Assembly (NCBI RefSeq): GCF_014268455.2
Contig: NZ_CP077085.1
Location: 4,753,001 to 4,817,000 of the forward strand
DNA: 64,000 nt
Direction of reading: 5' to 3'
DNA from: Pseudomonas shahriarae
GTDB lineage: Bacteria; Pseudomonadota; Gammaproteobacteria; Pseudomonadales; Pseudomonadaceae
Below the pieces are notes generated by a model. That model did not search any database, was not told the DNA's origin, and saw only the letters and a program-made list of their open reading frames with translations. Of this stretch, positions 1-8,092 are shown in pieces. Numbering within the stretch: the first letter of the stretch is position 1; each line of letters begins with the position of its first letter. A program made the position numbers and the translations under genes.

Positions 1-82
1 CGCGCTGCGAGTGAACGCATAAATATTTTCGTTTAAAATCAACGAATTAAGATTACCGATTAGCCACAGGATGCAGGATCAG

Positions 83-553
83 ATGACCCAGGTTACCAAC
101 ACTCCGTACGAAGCCCTCGAAGTTGGCCAGAAAGCCACCTACAGCAAAACCGTGGAAGAGCGCGATATCCAGCTGTTCGCGGCAATGTCCGGCGACCATA
201 ACCCGGTGCACCTGGATGCCGAATTCGCCAAGGCGACCATGTTCAAGGAGCGGATCGCCCACGGCATGTTCAGCGGCGCCTTGATCAGCGCGGCAGTCGC
301 TTGTGAGCTGCCTGGGCCGGGCACCATCTATATCGGTCAGCAGATGAGCTTCCAGAAGCCGGTGAAAATCGGCGACACCTTGACCGTACGTCTGGAAATC
401 CTCGAGAAGCTGCCCAAGTTCCGCGTGCGGATTGCCACCCAGGTGTTCAACCAGCGTGATGAGTTGGTGGTGGATGGCGAAGCCGAGATCCTCGCGCCAC
501 GCAAACAGCAGGTTGTGACCTTGACCGAGTTGCCGGCGATCAGCATCGGCTGA
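83..553 (+). CDS. phaJ1: (R)-specific enoyl-CoA hydratase PhaJ1, MaoC-like hot-dog fold
   Basis: A 156-residue MaoC-family protein. It hydrates trans-2-enoyl-CoA to (R)-3-hydroxyacyl-CoA, linking beta-oxidation to polyhydroxyalkanoate precursors in the cytoplasm. The hydratase motif SGDHNPVHLD lies at residues 36-45 (catalytic Asp38 and His43), followed by IAHGMFSG with Ser64. The sequence matches my memory of P. aeruginosa PhaJ1 over its whole length, including the PPISIG-like C-terminus (here PAISIG). The ATG at 83 is preferred over an in-frame ATG at 71 because it gives the family N-terminus (MTQVTNTPYEAL) and has AGGAT about 8 bases upstream. It stands alone, followed by REP repeats. Function is sure at family level; exact chain-length preference cannot be read from sequence. 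Confidence 0.88.
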   Translation: MTQVTNTPYEALEVGQKATYSKTVEERDIQLFAAMSGDHNPVHLDAEFAKATMFKERIAHGMFSGALISAAVACELPGPGTIYIGQQMSFQKPVKIGDTLTVRLEILEKLPKFRVRIATQVFNQRDELVVDGEAEILAPRKQQVVTLTELPAISIG

Positions 554-572
554 TCAGGCATGTGAAATAAAA

Positions 573-720
573 AATGTGGGAGCGGGCTTGCCTGCGATGG
601 CGTTCTGTCAGTCGATACATACATCGACTGATCAACCGCTATCGCAGGCAAGCCAGCTCCCACATTTGTATCGGGGTACGGCGCAATTACCAGTGGGAGC
701 AGGTTTGCCTGCTCCCACAT
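573..720. repeat. REP pair plus a short REP-derived palindrome
   Basis: Two inverted REP units (573-667) with GTGGGAGC..GGCTTGCCTGCGATGG on the left and its complement on the right, separated by about 40 bases that themselves contain the small inverted repeat GTCGATACAT/ACATCGAC. At 692-720 there is a second compact palindrome, GTGGGAGCAGG-TTTG-CCTGCTCCCAC. These are typical Pseudomonas extragenic repeats lying between the convergent ends of phaJ1 and the DUF2383 gene, where they may act as a transcript end or stabiliser. Confidence 0.9.
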
Positions 721-738
721 TTGTTACCTCGGCGCAGC

Positions 739-1206
739 TCAGGACTGGGCGCGAACCTGGTTACGCAGGGCTTTCACCTGGTCGTGATTGCGTTGCGCAC
801 CATGATACTGGCGCTCAACCAGGTCACGAATACCGACCAGGTTGTGCTTGTTGATTTTCTCGATGGCCTCTTTGTAAGCCTTCAGTGCGTGGTCTTCACC
901 GCGCTCGGCTTCGTTGAGTACCGCTTCTTCGTCCTTGCCGGTGACCATCGACTTCACGTCGACCCAGCCACGGTGCAGTGCGCCGGCCACGCTGCCGGAA
1001 TCTTCCGGATCGCCACCCAAGGCCCGCACCGCCGTTTGCAGTTCGGCAGCCGCCGACGCGCAGTCTGCGGAACGCTTGATGAACAGCGCCTTGAGCTCAG
1101 GGTGCTTGATGTCTTCTGCGCAGGTCTTGAAGCCTTCCTGGCCGTCTTTGCTGGTTTCGATCAGGTCATTGAGTACGGAGATCGACTCTTTGTTGATATC
1201 AGTCAT
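739..1206 (-). CDS. PA2169-family four-helix-bundle protein (DUF2383)
   Basis: 155 residues, entirely helical in character, with no signal peptide or membrane segment. The sequence MTDINKESISVLNDLIETSKDG followed by spaced Glu, Asp and His residues (for example ERGEDHALKAYKEA) is typical of the DUF2383 ferritin-like bundle family found in many pseudomonads, often stress or stationary-phase induced. A Shine-Dalgarno GAAGGAAT lies just upstream of the ATG. Convergent to phaJ1 and divergent from the DUF3820 gene. No reaction is known to me; the metal-site idea is only inferred from the fold family. Confidence 0.75.
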   Translation of the reverse strand: MTDINKESISVLNDLIETSKDGQEGFKTCAEDIKHPELKALFIKRSADCASAAAELQTAVRALGGDPEDSGSVAGALHRGWVDVKSMVTGKDEEAVLNEAERGEDHALKAYKEAIEKINKHNLVGIRDLVERQYHGAQRNHDQVKALRNQVRAQS

Positions 1207-1412
1207 TTTTCAATTCCTTCGCGGGTTTAGAAAGGTATTGAGGTAGTTGCAGCGCCCGTGCCAGGTCTTGAATCAATATTTATTCCTTATTTTTCAATAA
1301 GTTATAAATAACCCTCAAATCTGTATCCGCTTTATTTGCATGATCTGTCATTTGGCCTTCATGCAGAATGCCTGTATTTTCCAAGGCATCCTCCTGATTG
1401 CCTGAAGCCCGT

Positions 1413-1649
1413 ATGAACCCCGAAAAACTCGAACTGCTGATCACCCGCCAAATGCCGTTCGGCAAGTACAAGGGCCGGATCATTGCCGACCTGCCCGGCC
1501 CGTACCTGAACTGGTTTGCCCGCGAAGGTTTTCCCCACGGCGAGCTGGGCGGTTTGCTGGCCTTGATGCAGGAAATCGACCACAACGGCCTGTCCGAACT
1601 GCTGGAACCGCTACGCGACAAACACGGTAAACCCGCCCCGCGCCACTAA
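1413..1649 (+). CDS. DUF3820 family protein (putative quorum-regulated virulence factor fold)
   Basis: 78 residues. The core MPFGKYKGRIIADLPGPYL near the N-terminus, then NWFAREGFPHGELG and LALMQEI, is characteristic of the DUF3820/QSregVF family, which resembles the small PAS-like domain seen in exonuclease-associated proteins. The ATG at 1413 is used; the frame is open to a TTG at 1398, but that adds residues not found in relatives as I remember them. The stop codon is 12 bases before the aminotransferase ATG, suggesting co-transcription. Function unknown. Confidence 0.72.
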   Translation: MNPEKLELLITRQMPFGKYKGRIIADLPGPYLNWFAREGFPHGELGGLLALMQEIDHNGLSELLEPLRDKHGKPAPRH

Positions 1650-1661
1650 CCGAGCCCGCCC

Positions 1662-2834
1662 ATGCCCCACACCCGCGACGAAGCCTATTGGCAGGCCATT
1701 GCCCAGCGCTATGACCTGGAGCCCGGCCCCATCAACCTGGAAAACGGCTACTTTGGCCGCATGAGCCGGGCCGTGTTGGCCCAGTATCAGGAGCACGTGG
1801 CCTTCATCAATCGCAGCAACTCGGTGCACGTGCGCCAGCGCTTCGAGCAAGGGCAACACGTCGAGATCCGCCGGCAACTGGCCGAGTTGGTCAACGTCGA
1901 CCCAGAAGCGATTGCTTTCACCCGCAATGCCACCGAAGCCCTGCAGTCGCTGATCCGCAACTACAACCGCCTGCAGCCGGGCGACCAGGTGCTGATCAGC
2001 GATCTGGAATACGACACGGTCAAAGGCGCCATGCGCTGGCTCGCCGGCTACCGGGGGGTAGAGGTGATCGAAGTGTCCCACGCCCATCCGGCCAGTTTCG
2101 ACAGCCTGCTGCAGACTTATCGCGACACCTTCAGCCACTACCCACGCCTGAGGCTGATGGCGCTGACCTATGTCACCCACCGCACCGGCCTGGTCATGCC
2201 GGTGGAGGCCATCGCCCAGGTTGCGCGAGAATATGGCGTCGAAATCATCCTCGATGGCGCCCATGCCCTTGGCCAGATCGACTTCGACCTGGCCCAGTTG
2301 GGCATCTCGTTCGCCGGCTTCAACCTGCACAAGTGGATCGGTGCACCCCTGACCCTGGGCTTTCTCTATATCGCCCCGCAGCGGCTGGCGGACATTGACC
2401 CGGACATGGGCGAGTTCCATTACCCAGCCAGCGACGTGCGCGCCCGTACGTCCTACAGCACGCCTAACTTTCCAGCGCTGATGACCTTGCCGCTGGTGCT
2501 CGAAGAGCATCGGGCCCTGGGCGGCGCGCAGGCCAAGGGGGCGCGGGTGAAATACCTGCGTGACCTGTGGGTGAGCCAGGTACGGCCATTGCCGGGGATC
2601 GAGGTGCTGACCTCGGATGATCCACGGTTGTATTGCGCGATTACGGCGTTCAAGTTCAACGGGCGCGATCAACAGGTGATGGCGGATCGATTGCTTGATG
2701 AATACAACCTGTTTACCACCCTGCGCAGTGGGGCAGCGTTTGGTGCCTGCATACGGGTGACGCCGGGGGTGGTGACGTCGGCGGCGGACATCGACGTGCT
2801 GGTCAATGCCATTACCAAGCTGAACACTGATTAA
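1662..2834 (+). CDS. Aminotransferase class V (PLP-dependent, isopenicillin-N-epimerase/PvdN-like)
   Basis: 390 residues of fold-type I PLP enzyme. Visible landmarks are the PLP-contacting DGAHALGQ (Asp198, His201) and the Schiff-base lysine in NLHKWIGAP (Lys224). The order and spacing match class V aminotransferases of the isopenicillin N epimerase/PvdN branch. Unlike PvdN there is no Tat signal peptide, so it should be cytoplasmic. It follows the DUF3820 gene by 12 bases. Immediately downstream lies the split REP and IS110 element, which does not damage the gene: the stop is 10 bases before the junction. Substrate cannot be predicted. Confidence 0.78.
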   Translation: MPHTRDEAYWQAIAQRYDLEPGPINLENGYFGRMSRAVLAQYQEHVAFINRSNSVHVRQRFEQGQHVEIRRQLAELVNVDPEAIAFTRNATEALQSLIRNYNRLQPGDQVLISDLEYDTVKGAMRWLAGYRGVEVIEVSHAHPASFDSLLQTYRDTFSHYPRLRLMALTYVTHRTGLVMPVEAIAQVAREYGVEIILDGAHALGQIDFDLAQLGISFAGFNLHKWIGAPLTLGFLYIAPQRLADIDPDMGEFHYPASDVRARTSYSTPNFPALMTLPLVLEEHRALGGAQAKGARVKYLRDLWVSQVRPLPGIEVLTSDDPRLYCAITAFKFNGRDQQVMADRLLDEYNLFTTLRSGAAFGACIRVTPGVVTSAADIDVLVNAITKLNTD

Positions 2835-2847
2835 AATGTGGGAGATT

Positions 2848-3810
2848 CTATGGTTTTGGGGAAGCCCCCCAAACCGCTTTTGACTGGTATTCGCTCAGGT
2901 TTTTCATGAGCGAAAAGGCGATGCGCGCCAGCTTGCGGCCAATGATGACCAGGGCTTGAGTCGTTTTCAGGCCCCTGGCCAGATAACCCTCGTATAAAGG
3001 TTTCCAGGCTTCTGACCTGATACCTGCTGACGCCGCGTTATGCAGCAATCTGCGTATCTCTGAATCTCCCTTCTTGCTCAATGAGCGGCGTCCGCTCATT
3101 TGCCCGGAATCGGATACTCTCAAGTCCATTCCCAAGAACGCGATGTAAGCGTCAGCACTTTCAAATTCTCCTCGCTGAAACGCCATTACCAGGGCAACCG
3201 CTGTCAGAAAACCAATGCCCTCGACGGCTTGGCAGCGCTTGACCTGATGCAAAAGCCCCGCCTCAGTAACAGCATCTAATATCCTTTTCTCAATGAGCCC
3301 CTCATGCCTATCAAGACACGCTGAAATGCTCTTGGACGAGGCCTTGAGTGATGGCTCGCCCGCCCAGCTCTGATTCAGTGCAACACGCATTTTCACCAGT
3401 GCTGCGCGTCGACGCAGCAAGCTTTGAAGCTTGGTATAAATCTTCGGCGGCGGATTCCAAGCGCGTAAATCAGCCTGTTCATTCTTCAAGTAGCGAGCCA
3501 GCAACTGCGCATCACTGAAGTCTGTTTTAGCGCGACCACCTGTGCCTTTGCGGTAATGGCTAAGGCGATATCCATCAATCACGTAAACGATATGGCCCAT
3601 CGAATGAGCCAAATTGACGGTATCCACGTGATAGATATTGGTGGCTTCAATTGCGATGGCGCTGCCCGCAGGCAAAGACTTCAGCCATGCCTTCAGCTCG
3701 TTTTTCTTGTTCGATACGATCTTTGTTTCAGCAGTTTCACTTTGATAAACAACTACTTCGGCTTTAGCGACATCCACTCCAATGATTGATTGCGAGACAG
3801 TCATTGCCAT
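2848..3810 (-). CDS. IS110-family transposase (DEDD recombinase)
   Basis: 320 residues. The N-terminal RuvC-like DEDD domain shows IGVDVAK (Asp13), AIEATN (Glu55) and KTDFSDAQLLARY (Asp97, Asp100). The C-terminal transposase_20 domain has the helix-hairpin-helix-like AVEGIGFLTAVAL near 195-207 and the serine-containing block DSGQMSGRRSLSKKGDSEIR with Ser235 or Ser239 as the probable nucleophile. The ATG at 3810 has GGAG eight bases upstream. The last codons, encoding Lys-Pro-stop, form the right subterminal repeat, so the right end is essentially coding. The protein is complete with no frameshift. Length is close to the 326 residues I recall for IS621. Confidence 0.93.
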   Translation of the reverse strand: MAMTVSQSIIGVDVAKAEVVVYQSETAETKIVSNKKNELKAWLKSLPAGSAIAIEATNIYHVDTVNLAHSMGHIVYVIDGYRLSHYRKGTGGRAKTDFSDAQLLARYLKNEQADLRAWNPPPKIYTKLQSLLRRRAALVKMRVALNQSWAGEPSLKASSKSISACLDRHEGLIEKRILDAVTEAGLLHQVKRCQAVEGIGFLTAVALVMAFQRGEFESADAYIAFLGMDLRVSDSGQMSGRRSLSKKGDSEIRRLLHNAASAGIRSEAWKPLYEGYLARGLKTTQALVIIGRKLARIAFSLMKNLSEYQSKAVWGASPKP

Positions 3811-3849
3811 GAGAAAAGCTCCGGGTTAGGGTTTACAGGCTTGTCGGGG

Positions 3850-3985
3850 CTTCACCGTTGCGCTGGCTTGCTTCTATCGTCGGTCATGGCCGATGCATTC
3901 CTTATCGGCGCTTTGGTGAAGGGGTGGGACGAAGTCTCCCACGGTCTGTACTGGCTAGAGTCAGATGCTGGCTTTTAGTCCCACC
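3850..3985 (-). ncRNA. Candidate IS110 bridge RNA with REP-matching guide segments
   Basis: Read on the minus strand, the non-coding left end folds on paper into two stem-loops. First: outer stem GGUGGGAC (3978-3985) with GUCCCACC (3923-3930), enclosing AAGCCAGC (3967-3974), an apical hairpin UCUG..CAGA, and GUGGGAGA (3935-3942). AAGCCAGC equals the left half of the occupied REP site and GUGGGAG is the complement of the right half (CTCCCAC). Second: outer stem CUUCACC (3915-3921) with GGUGAAG (3850-3856), inner GCGC/GCGC, and apical UCGG..CCGA; its internal loop has GGAAU and GCAAG, short matches to the element ends next to the CT core. This is the known bridge-RNA architecture; expression is not shown. 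Confidence 0.7.
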
Positions 3986-4010
3986 ACCCCTACAAGTCTA
4001 ACCATACAAG

Positions 4011-4902
4011 CTGGCTTGCCTGCGATAGCCGTAGGTATCTACACAACTCTTTTCTGGGGTTGTGTACATATCCGTTGCTGCGGTCACGGCCACTTAGGGT
4101 TCCGCCCTTACGGCGGGTCACTTTTGGAAAAGAGCCCGGAGTGCCGGCCCAGCCAAAAGTAACCAAAAGGGCTCTTGCCCCACCACTCGGCACCTCGCCC
4201 AGGCTCGGTGTGCCCGTCATCCGACATTGATTTGGGGGGCCGCCGCGATGGGCCATCCATGGCCCAGCGCGGCTAAACCGGCGTCCTGCCGGTTTACCCC
4301 CCAAATCAAAATCGGATGACGGCCAGCGTGGTTTAACGGGGCGCCTAAGATCAAAATCAAAGCAAAGCGAGGCGGCCTGACAGCCGACCTGATCCTCGAG
4401 GCGTACGCGGATTCCTGTGGGAGCTGGCTTGCCTGCGATGACGGTGTCTCAGTCGATAAATGTATTGGCTGATACACCGCCATCGCAGGCAAGCCAGCTC
4501 CCACAGGGGGGGAATGCAGCTTCGCGCCCCGGCTTTGCTGTTGCTGTTGCTCTGCTTTTGATCTGGCTTTTGATCTTGATCTGAGGCGCCCCGTTAAACC
4601 ACGCTGGCCGCAGGCAGGTATTGCGCAGTGGGCACCCCGGCATGGATGCCGGGGTAGCCGCGACACGGCCATGGATGGCCGATCGCGGCGGGCCCACGGA
4701 GCAATGCCTGACTGCGGGTATGCCGAGCCTAGGCGAGGCACCGAGTGGTGGGGCAAGAGCGCTTTGCTTACTTTGGCGCTCCTCCAAAGTGAGCCGCCGT
4801 AAGGGCGGAACCCTAAGTGGCCGTGACCGCAGCAACGGATATGTACACAGACCAAGAAGAGAGTTGTGTAGATACCTACGGCTATCGCAGGCAAGCCAGT
4901 TC
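4011..4902. repeat. Large imperfect palindrome (nested inverted repeat) with a central REP pair
   Basis: About 350 bases from 4011 rightwards reappear as an inverted copy ending at 4902. Matching blocks include GATAGCCGTAGGTATCTACA with its complement near 4866-4885, GGTCACGGCCACTTAGGGTT with its complement near 4809-4828, GGCCATCCATGGCC near 4250 with GGCCATGGATGGCC near 4668, and GGCGCC blocks near 4340 and 4590. The centre holds a REP pair at 4416-4505. The right arm ends in a REP half (4881-4907) and the left arm began with the REP now split by the IS. No gene is present; open frames here are side products of the repeat. Similar nested repeats recur in P. fluorescens genomes. Confidence 0.8.
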
Positions 4903-4956
4903 CCACACAAGCCCCCCCCCATTTGAATTACGGTGATATTTCGCTTTTCTATAGGC

Positions 4957-4989
4957 AAAAAAAAGCGGCGCACCGACCAAGTGCACCGC
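4957..4989 (-). terminator. Rho-independent terminator after eda
   Basis: On the minus strand, the stem GCGGTGCAC..GTGCGCCGC is followed by eight U residues. It sits about 40 bases beyond the eda stop codon. Confidence 0.85.
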
Positions 4990-5032
4990 AAACATGCCGT
5001 GAAGCACAGCAACAACGATTCGGTAAAGCCAA

Positions 5033-5698
5033 TCAGTCCAGCAGTGCCAACGCCTCGGCGGTGACTTCCTGGATGCGCGCCCAGTCGCCGTTCTTGATCC
5101 ACTCCGGATCAAGCATCCAGCTACCGCCCACGCACATCACGTTTTTCAACGCCATGTAGTGTTTGATGTTGGCCGGGCCAACGCCGCCAGTGGGGCAGAA
5201 TTTCACTTCGCCAAACGGTCCGCCCAGGGCCTTGATTGCCGCCACACCGCCGCTGACTTCCGCCGGGAACAGTTTGAAACGACGATAGCCCAGGCCATAG
5301 CCTTCCATGATGCCGGAGGCATTGCTGATGCCGGGCAGCAGCGGGATTGGGCTGTCGACACTGGCTTCAAGCAGGTCACGGGTAATACCGGGGGTGACGA
5401 TAAACTGCGAACCCGCCGCCTCGGCAGCCGCCAGCATGGTGCGATCGAGCACCGTGCCCGCGCCCGTCACCAGCTCCGGACGCTGCTCACGCAGGACCTG
5501 GATGGCCTTGAGGCCGAACTGCGAACGCAGGGTCACTTCCAGCGCGGTCAAGCCACCCGCCGCCAGGGCATCGGCCAGGGGCAGAATGTCCTGTTCGCGG
5601 GCAATGGTGATCACTGGCAGGATCCGCGCCTTGGCGCAGAGGCTGTCGATCAGGGCAACTTTATCCGCCATGGACACGGTCGGGTGAGGGCTTTTCAT
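5033..5698 (-). CDS. eda: 2-dehydro-3-deoxy-phosphogluconate (KDPG) aldolase
   Basis: 221 residues. A class I aldolase that cleaves KDPG to pyruvate and glyceraldehyde-3-phosphate, the last step of the Entner-Doudoroff pathway. Motifs: ILPVITI, GLTALEVTLRS with the catalytic Glu, GAGTVLD, FIVTPG, the Schiff-base Lys in RFKLFPAE, and KFCPTGGV. The ATG at 5698 is chosen because AAGGATCAGC gives a good ribosome-binding site; another ATG at 5719 overlaps the pgl stop as ATGA and would add seven residues. Last gene of the zwf-pgl-eda unit, followed by a strong terminator. Confidence 0.95.
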   Translation of the reverse strand: MKSPHPTVSMADKVALIDSLCAKARILPVITIAREQDILPLADALAAGGLTALEVTLRSQFGLKAIQVLREQRPELVTGAGTVLDRTMLAAAEAAGSQFIVTPGITRDLLEASVDSPIPLLPGISNASGIMEGYGLGYRRFKLFPAEVSGGVAAIKALGGPFGEVKFCPTGGVGPANIKHYMALKNVMCVGGSWMLDPEWIKNGDWARIQEVTAEALALLD

Positions 5699-5715
5699 AG
5701 CGGCTGATCCTTGGC

Positions 5716-6429
5716 TCATGGGCACCAGTAAATCTCTAGAGTGGGTTGCAAAAACGCGCGAATCGGCATGCCGGCAACATCGTCGCTGGCCAGCGCTTCG
5801 CTCAGGGTATGGAGTTTCGAATCGCCGGCAATCGACAACACGGTGTAACGGGCGCTGGCCAGCAATGCACGACTCATGGTCAGGCGCTGATGGGGCACGC
5901 TCGGCGCCAGCATCGGCCAGCACCGGCGGGAGCCATCGGGCTGCAGCGCTTCGGCCAGGTTCGGGCTGTTGGGGAACAGCGACGCGGTATGCCCGTCATC
6001 GCCCATGCCCAGCACCAGCACATCAATCGCCGGCAGTTTGGCCAGCAGGCGATCCGCCTGCTCGGCAGCGCCGTCCAGGTTCGCGGCGGCGCTGTAAAGG
6101 CTCAAGAACTTGGCCTTGGCCGCCGGGCCTTGCAGCAGATATTTCTTCAACAGGCCGGCGTTGCTGTCGGCATGTTCCACCGGCACCCAGCGCTCATCGG
6201 CCAGGGTAATGGTGACCTTGGACCAGTCCAGCCCCTGGCTGGCCAGGTTCTGGAAAAACGCCACCGGGCTGCGGCCACCGGACACCACCAGGGTCGCCTC
6301 GCAACGGGCACTGATGGCCGCGCGCAGTTGTTCGGCCACGTCGTTGGCCAAGCCTTCGGCCAGCAGTACCGGCGTGCGGTACTCATGGGGTGTTACGCCC
6401 TGGGGCAGTTTCAAATCAGATATCGCCAT
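5716..6429 (-). CDS. pgl: 6-phosphogluconolactonase
   Basis: 237 residues of the glucosamine-6-phosphate isomerase/6PGL fold. It hydrolyses 6-phosphogluconolactone made by Zwf. Motifs: [31 protein letters not shown] and the C-terminal TLEIYW. Its start overlaps the end of zwf by 14 bases and its stop nearly touches eda, so the three are translated from one transcript. Length is normal. Confidence 0.95.
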   Translation of the reverse strand: MAISDLKLPQGVTPHEYRTPVLLAEGLANDVAEQLRAAISARCEATLVVSGGRSPVAFFQNLASQGLDWSKVTITLADERWVPVEHADSNAGLLKKYLLQGPAAKAKFLSLYSAAANLDGAAEQADRLLAKLPAIDVLVLGMGDDGHTASLFPNSPNLAEALQPDGSRRCWPMLAPSVPHQRLTMSRALLASARYTVLSIAGDSKLHTLSEALASDDVAGMPIRAFLQPTLEIYWCP

Positions 6430-7882
6430 ACCACGACCTCCCGTCCCGCGTGATCAGTGCAATGGAGCTCATCGGCCCCCAGGAACCCGCCGCGTACGGC
6501 TTGGGTGCATCACCGGATTTTTTCCACCCGGCGATCAACTGGTCACACCACTTCCACGCGGCTTCGATTTCATCTTTACGGACAAACAGGTTCTGATTGC
6601 CGCGCATCACTTCCAGCAACAACCGCTCGTAGGCATCGGGAATCCGTGCGCTGCGGTAGGTGTCGGAAAAATTCAGTTGCAGTGGCCCGCTGCGCAGTTG
6701 CATACCCTTGTCCAGGCCCTGCTCCTTGGTCATCACGCGCAAGGAAATACCTTCGTCCGGTTGCAGGCGGATGATCAGCTTGTTGCTGATCTGCAGGCGC
6801 TGTTCGGGGGCAAAGATATAGTGGGACGGTTCCTTGAAGTGGATAACGATCTGCGACAACTTTTGCGGCATGCGTTTGCCGGTGCGCAGGTAAAACGGCA
6901 CCCCGGCCCAACGCCAGTTGCGGATATCGGCCCGCAGGGCGACGAAGGTTTCGGTGTCGCTCTGGGTGTTGGAGTTATCTTCTTCCAGGTAACCCGGCAC
7001 CGGCTTGCCGGCGCTGTAGCCAGCAATGTACTGGCCGCGCACGACCTGGGTGGTCAGGCCTTCCGGGCTGATCGGCGCCAGGGCCTTGAGCACCTTGACC
7101 TTCTCGTCGCGGATGCTGTCGGCGGACAAGTCGGCCGGCGGGTCCATGGCGATCAGGCAGAGCAGTTGCAGCAGGTGATTCTGGATCATGTCCCGCAGTT
7201 GCCCGGCCTTGTCGAAGTAGCCCCAGCGGCCTTCGATACCCACCTGCTCGGCCACGGTGATTTCCACGTGGGAGATGTAATGCTGGTTCCACTGGGTTTC
7301 AAACAGGCTGTTGGCAAAACGCAGGGCGATCAGGTTCTGCACCGTCTCTTTGCCCAGGTAGTGGTCGATGCGGTAAGTGCGGTTTTCCGGGAAAAACTGC
7401 GCCACGGCGTCGTTGACCTTGCGCGAGGACTCCAGGTCCGAACCGATGGGTTTCTCCAGGACCACCCGGGTATTTTCCGCCAGGCCGACCTTGGACAGGT
7501 TCTCGCAGATCGCGCCATACACCGCCGCCGGGGTGGCGAAGTAGGCGATCAGGCGTTGTTCGGTGCCGGCCTTGGCGGCCAGGGCCACGTAGTCATCGGC
7601 ATTCATGAAATCGACATGCACATAGGCCAGGCGCGCGAGGAAGCGCGCAGCTACCGCTTCATCCAGTTCCTGACCGACGTATTTGCGCAGTTCGTGCTCG
7701 ATGTGGTCCAGGTGCTGCTGCTCGGAGCCAGCTTCACGGGCCAGGGCCAGGATGCGGGTGTCGGCGTGCAAGAGCCCGGCGCCATCGAGTTGATAAAGGG
7801 CAGGAAATAACTTGCGCAGCGCCAGATCACCCAAGGCGCCAAACAGGGCAAAGGTGCAGGGTTCCACGGTTATCGAAGGCAT
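6416..7882 (-). CDS. zwf: Glucose-6-phosphate 1-dehydrogenase
   Basis: 488 residues. It oxidises glucose-6-phosphate with NAD(P)+ as the entry to the Entner-Doudoroff and pentose phosphate routes. Motifs: the N-terminal nucleotide fold [15 protein letters not shown] (residues 11-25), [10 protein letters not shown] and the active-site RIDHYLGKE. Gene order zwf-pgl-eda facing away from hexR is the pseudomonad arrangement. A HexR-like operator lies 66 bases upstream of the start. The ribosome-binding site is weak. Confidence 0.96.
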   Translation of the reverse strand: MPSITVEPCTFALFGALGDLALRKLFPALYQLDGAGLLHADTRILALAREAGSEQQHLDHIEHELRKYVGQELDEAVAARFLARLAYVHVDFMNADDYVALAAKAGTEQRLIAYFATPAAVYGAICENLSKVGLAENTRVVLEKPIGSDLESSRKVNDAVAQFFPENRTYRIDHYLGKETVQNLIALRFANSLFETQWNQHYISHVEITVAEQVGIEGRWGYFDKAGQLRDMIQNHLLQLLCLIAMDPPADLSADSIRDEKVKVLKALAPISPEGLTTQVVRGQYIAGYSAGKPVPGYLEEDNSNTQSDTETFVALRADIRNWRWAGVPFYLRTGKRMPQKLSQIVIHFKEPSHYIFAPEQRLQISNKLIIRLQPDEGISLRVMTKEQGLDKGMQLRSGPLQLNFSDTYRSARIPDAYERLLLEVMRGNQNLFVRKDEIEAAWKWCDQLIAGWKKSGDAPKPYAAGSWGPMSSIALITRDGRSWYGDI

Positions 7883-7947
7883 GATGTTTGTTCTTTTATC
7901 AAGTTAAGCTACAAATACCTTTTTTCAAGGCATCACTCAAGGAAAAA

Positions 7948-7963
7948 TGTAGTAATAACCACA
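7948..7963. promoter_or_regulatory. Probable HexR operator between zwf and hexR
   Basis: TGTAGTAATAACCACA is a near-perfect inverted repeat (TGTAGT..ACCACA) resembling the HexR consensus TGTAGT-N4-ACTACA. It lies 66 bases before zwf and 130 before hexR in the shared 210-bp divergent region, which suits repression of zwf-pgl-eda relieved by KDPG. The site is seen; binding is inferred. Confidence 0.65.
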
Positions 7964-8092
7964 ACATTTTCCCAAAATACGCATTGCGAGTGGTGGTGTT
8001 CAACTACCCTCAGTAGGATAGGCCACCGCCAAGGGCCGCTCGTCGACCTGTTACTGGCCCTTACTTGCATCGTCGCCCGAAGGAAAGACTGA

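Larger units (their letters stand above)
2845..4010 (-). mobile_element. IS110-family insertion sequence inserted in a REP element
   Basis: The element is 1166 bp. On the plus strand the host REP sequence stops at GTGGGAG (ends 2844) and resumes at CTGGCTTGCCTGCG (from 4011); joined, they form a standard REP unit. In the transposase orientation the dinucleotide CT is present at both junctions (CCAG-CT-TGTATGG on the left, AGAAT-CT-CCCAC on the right), the kind of core dinucleotide seen in IS110 recombination. Seven-base subterminal inverted repeats, TATGGTT at 2849-2855 and AACCATA at 4000-4006, both start four bases in from the ends. The transposase fills all but about 200 bp, which lie upstream of it and carry a candidate bridge RNA. 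The element looks intact. Confidence 0.9.

Noticed and set aside
573..720. REP arrays considered as CRISPR
   Set aside because: Repeats are palindromic, occur in pairs, lack regular spacers and have no cas genes nearby.
4217..4906. Open frames up to 229 codons on both strands inside the palindrome
   Set aside because: They arise from GC-rich inverted repeats, mirror each other, lack ribosome sites, and cross REP units.
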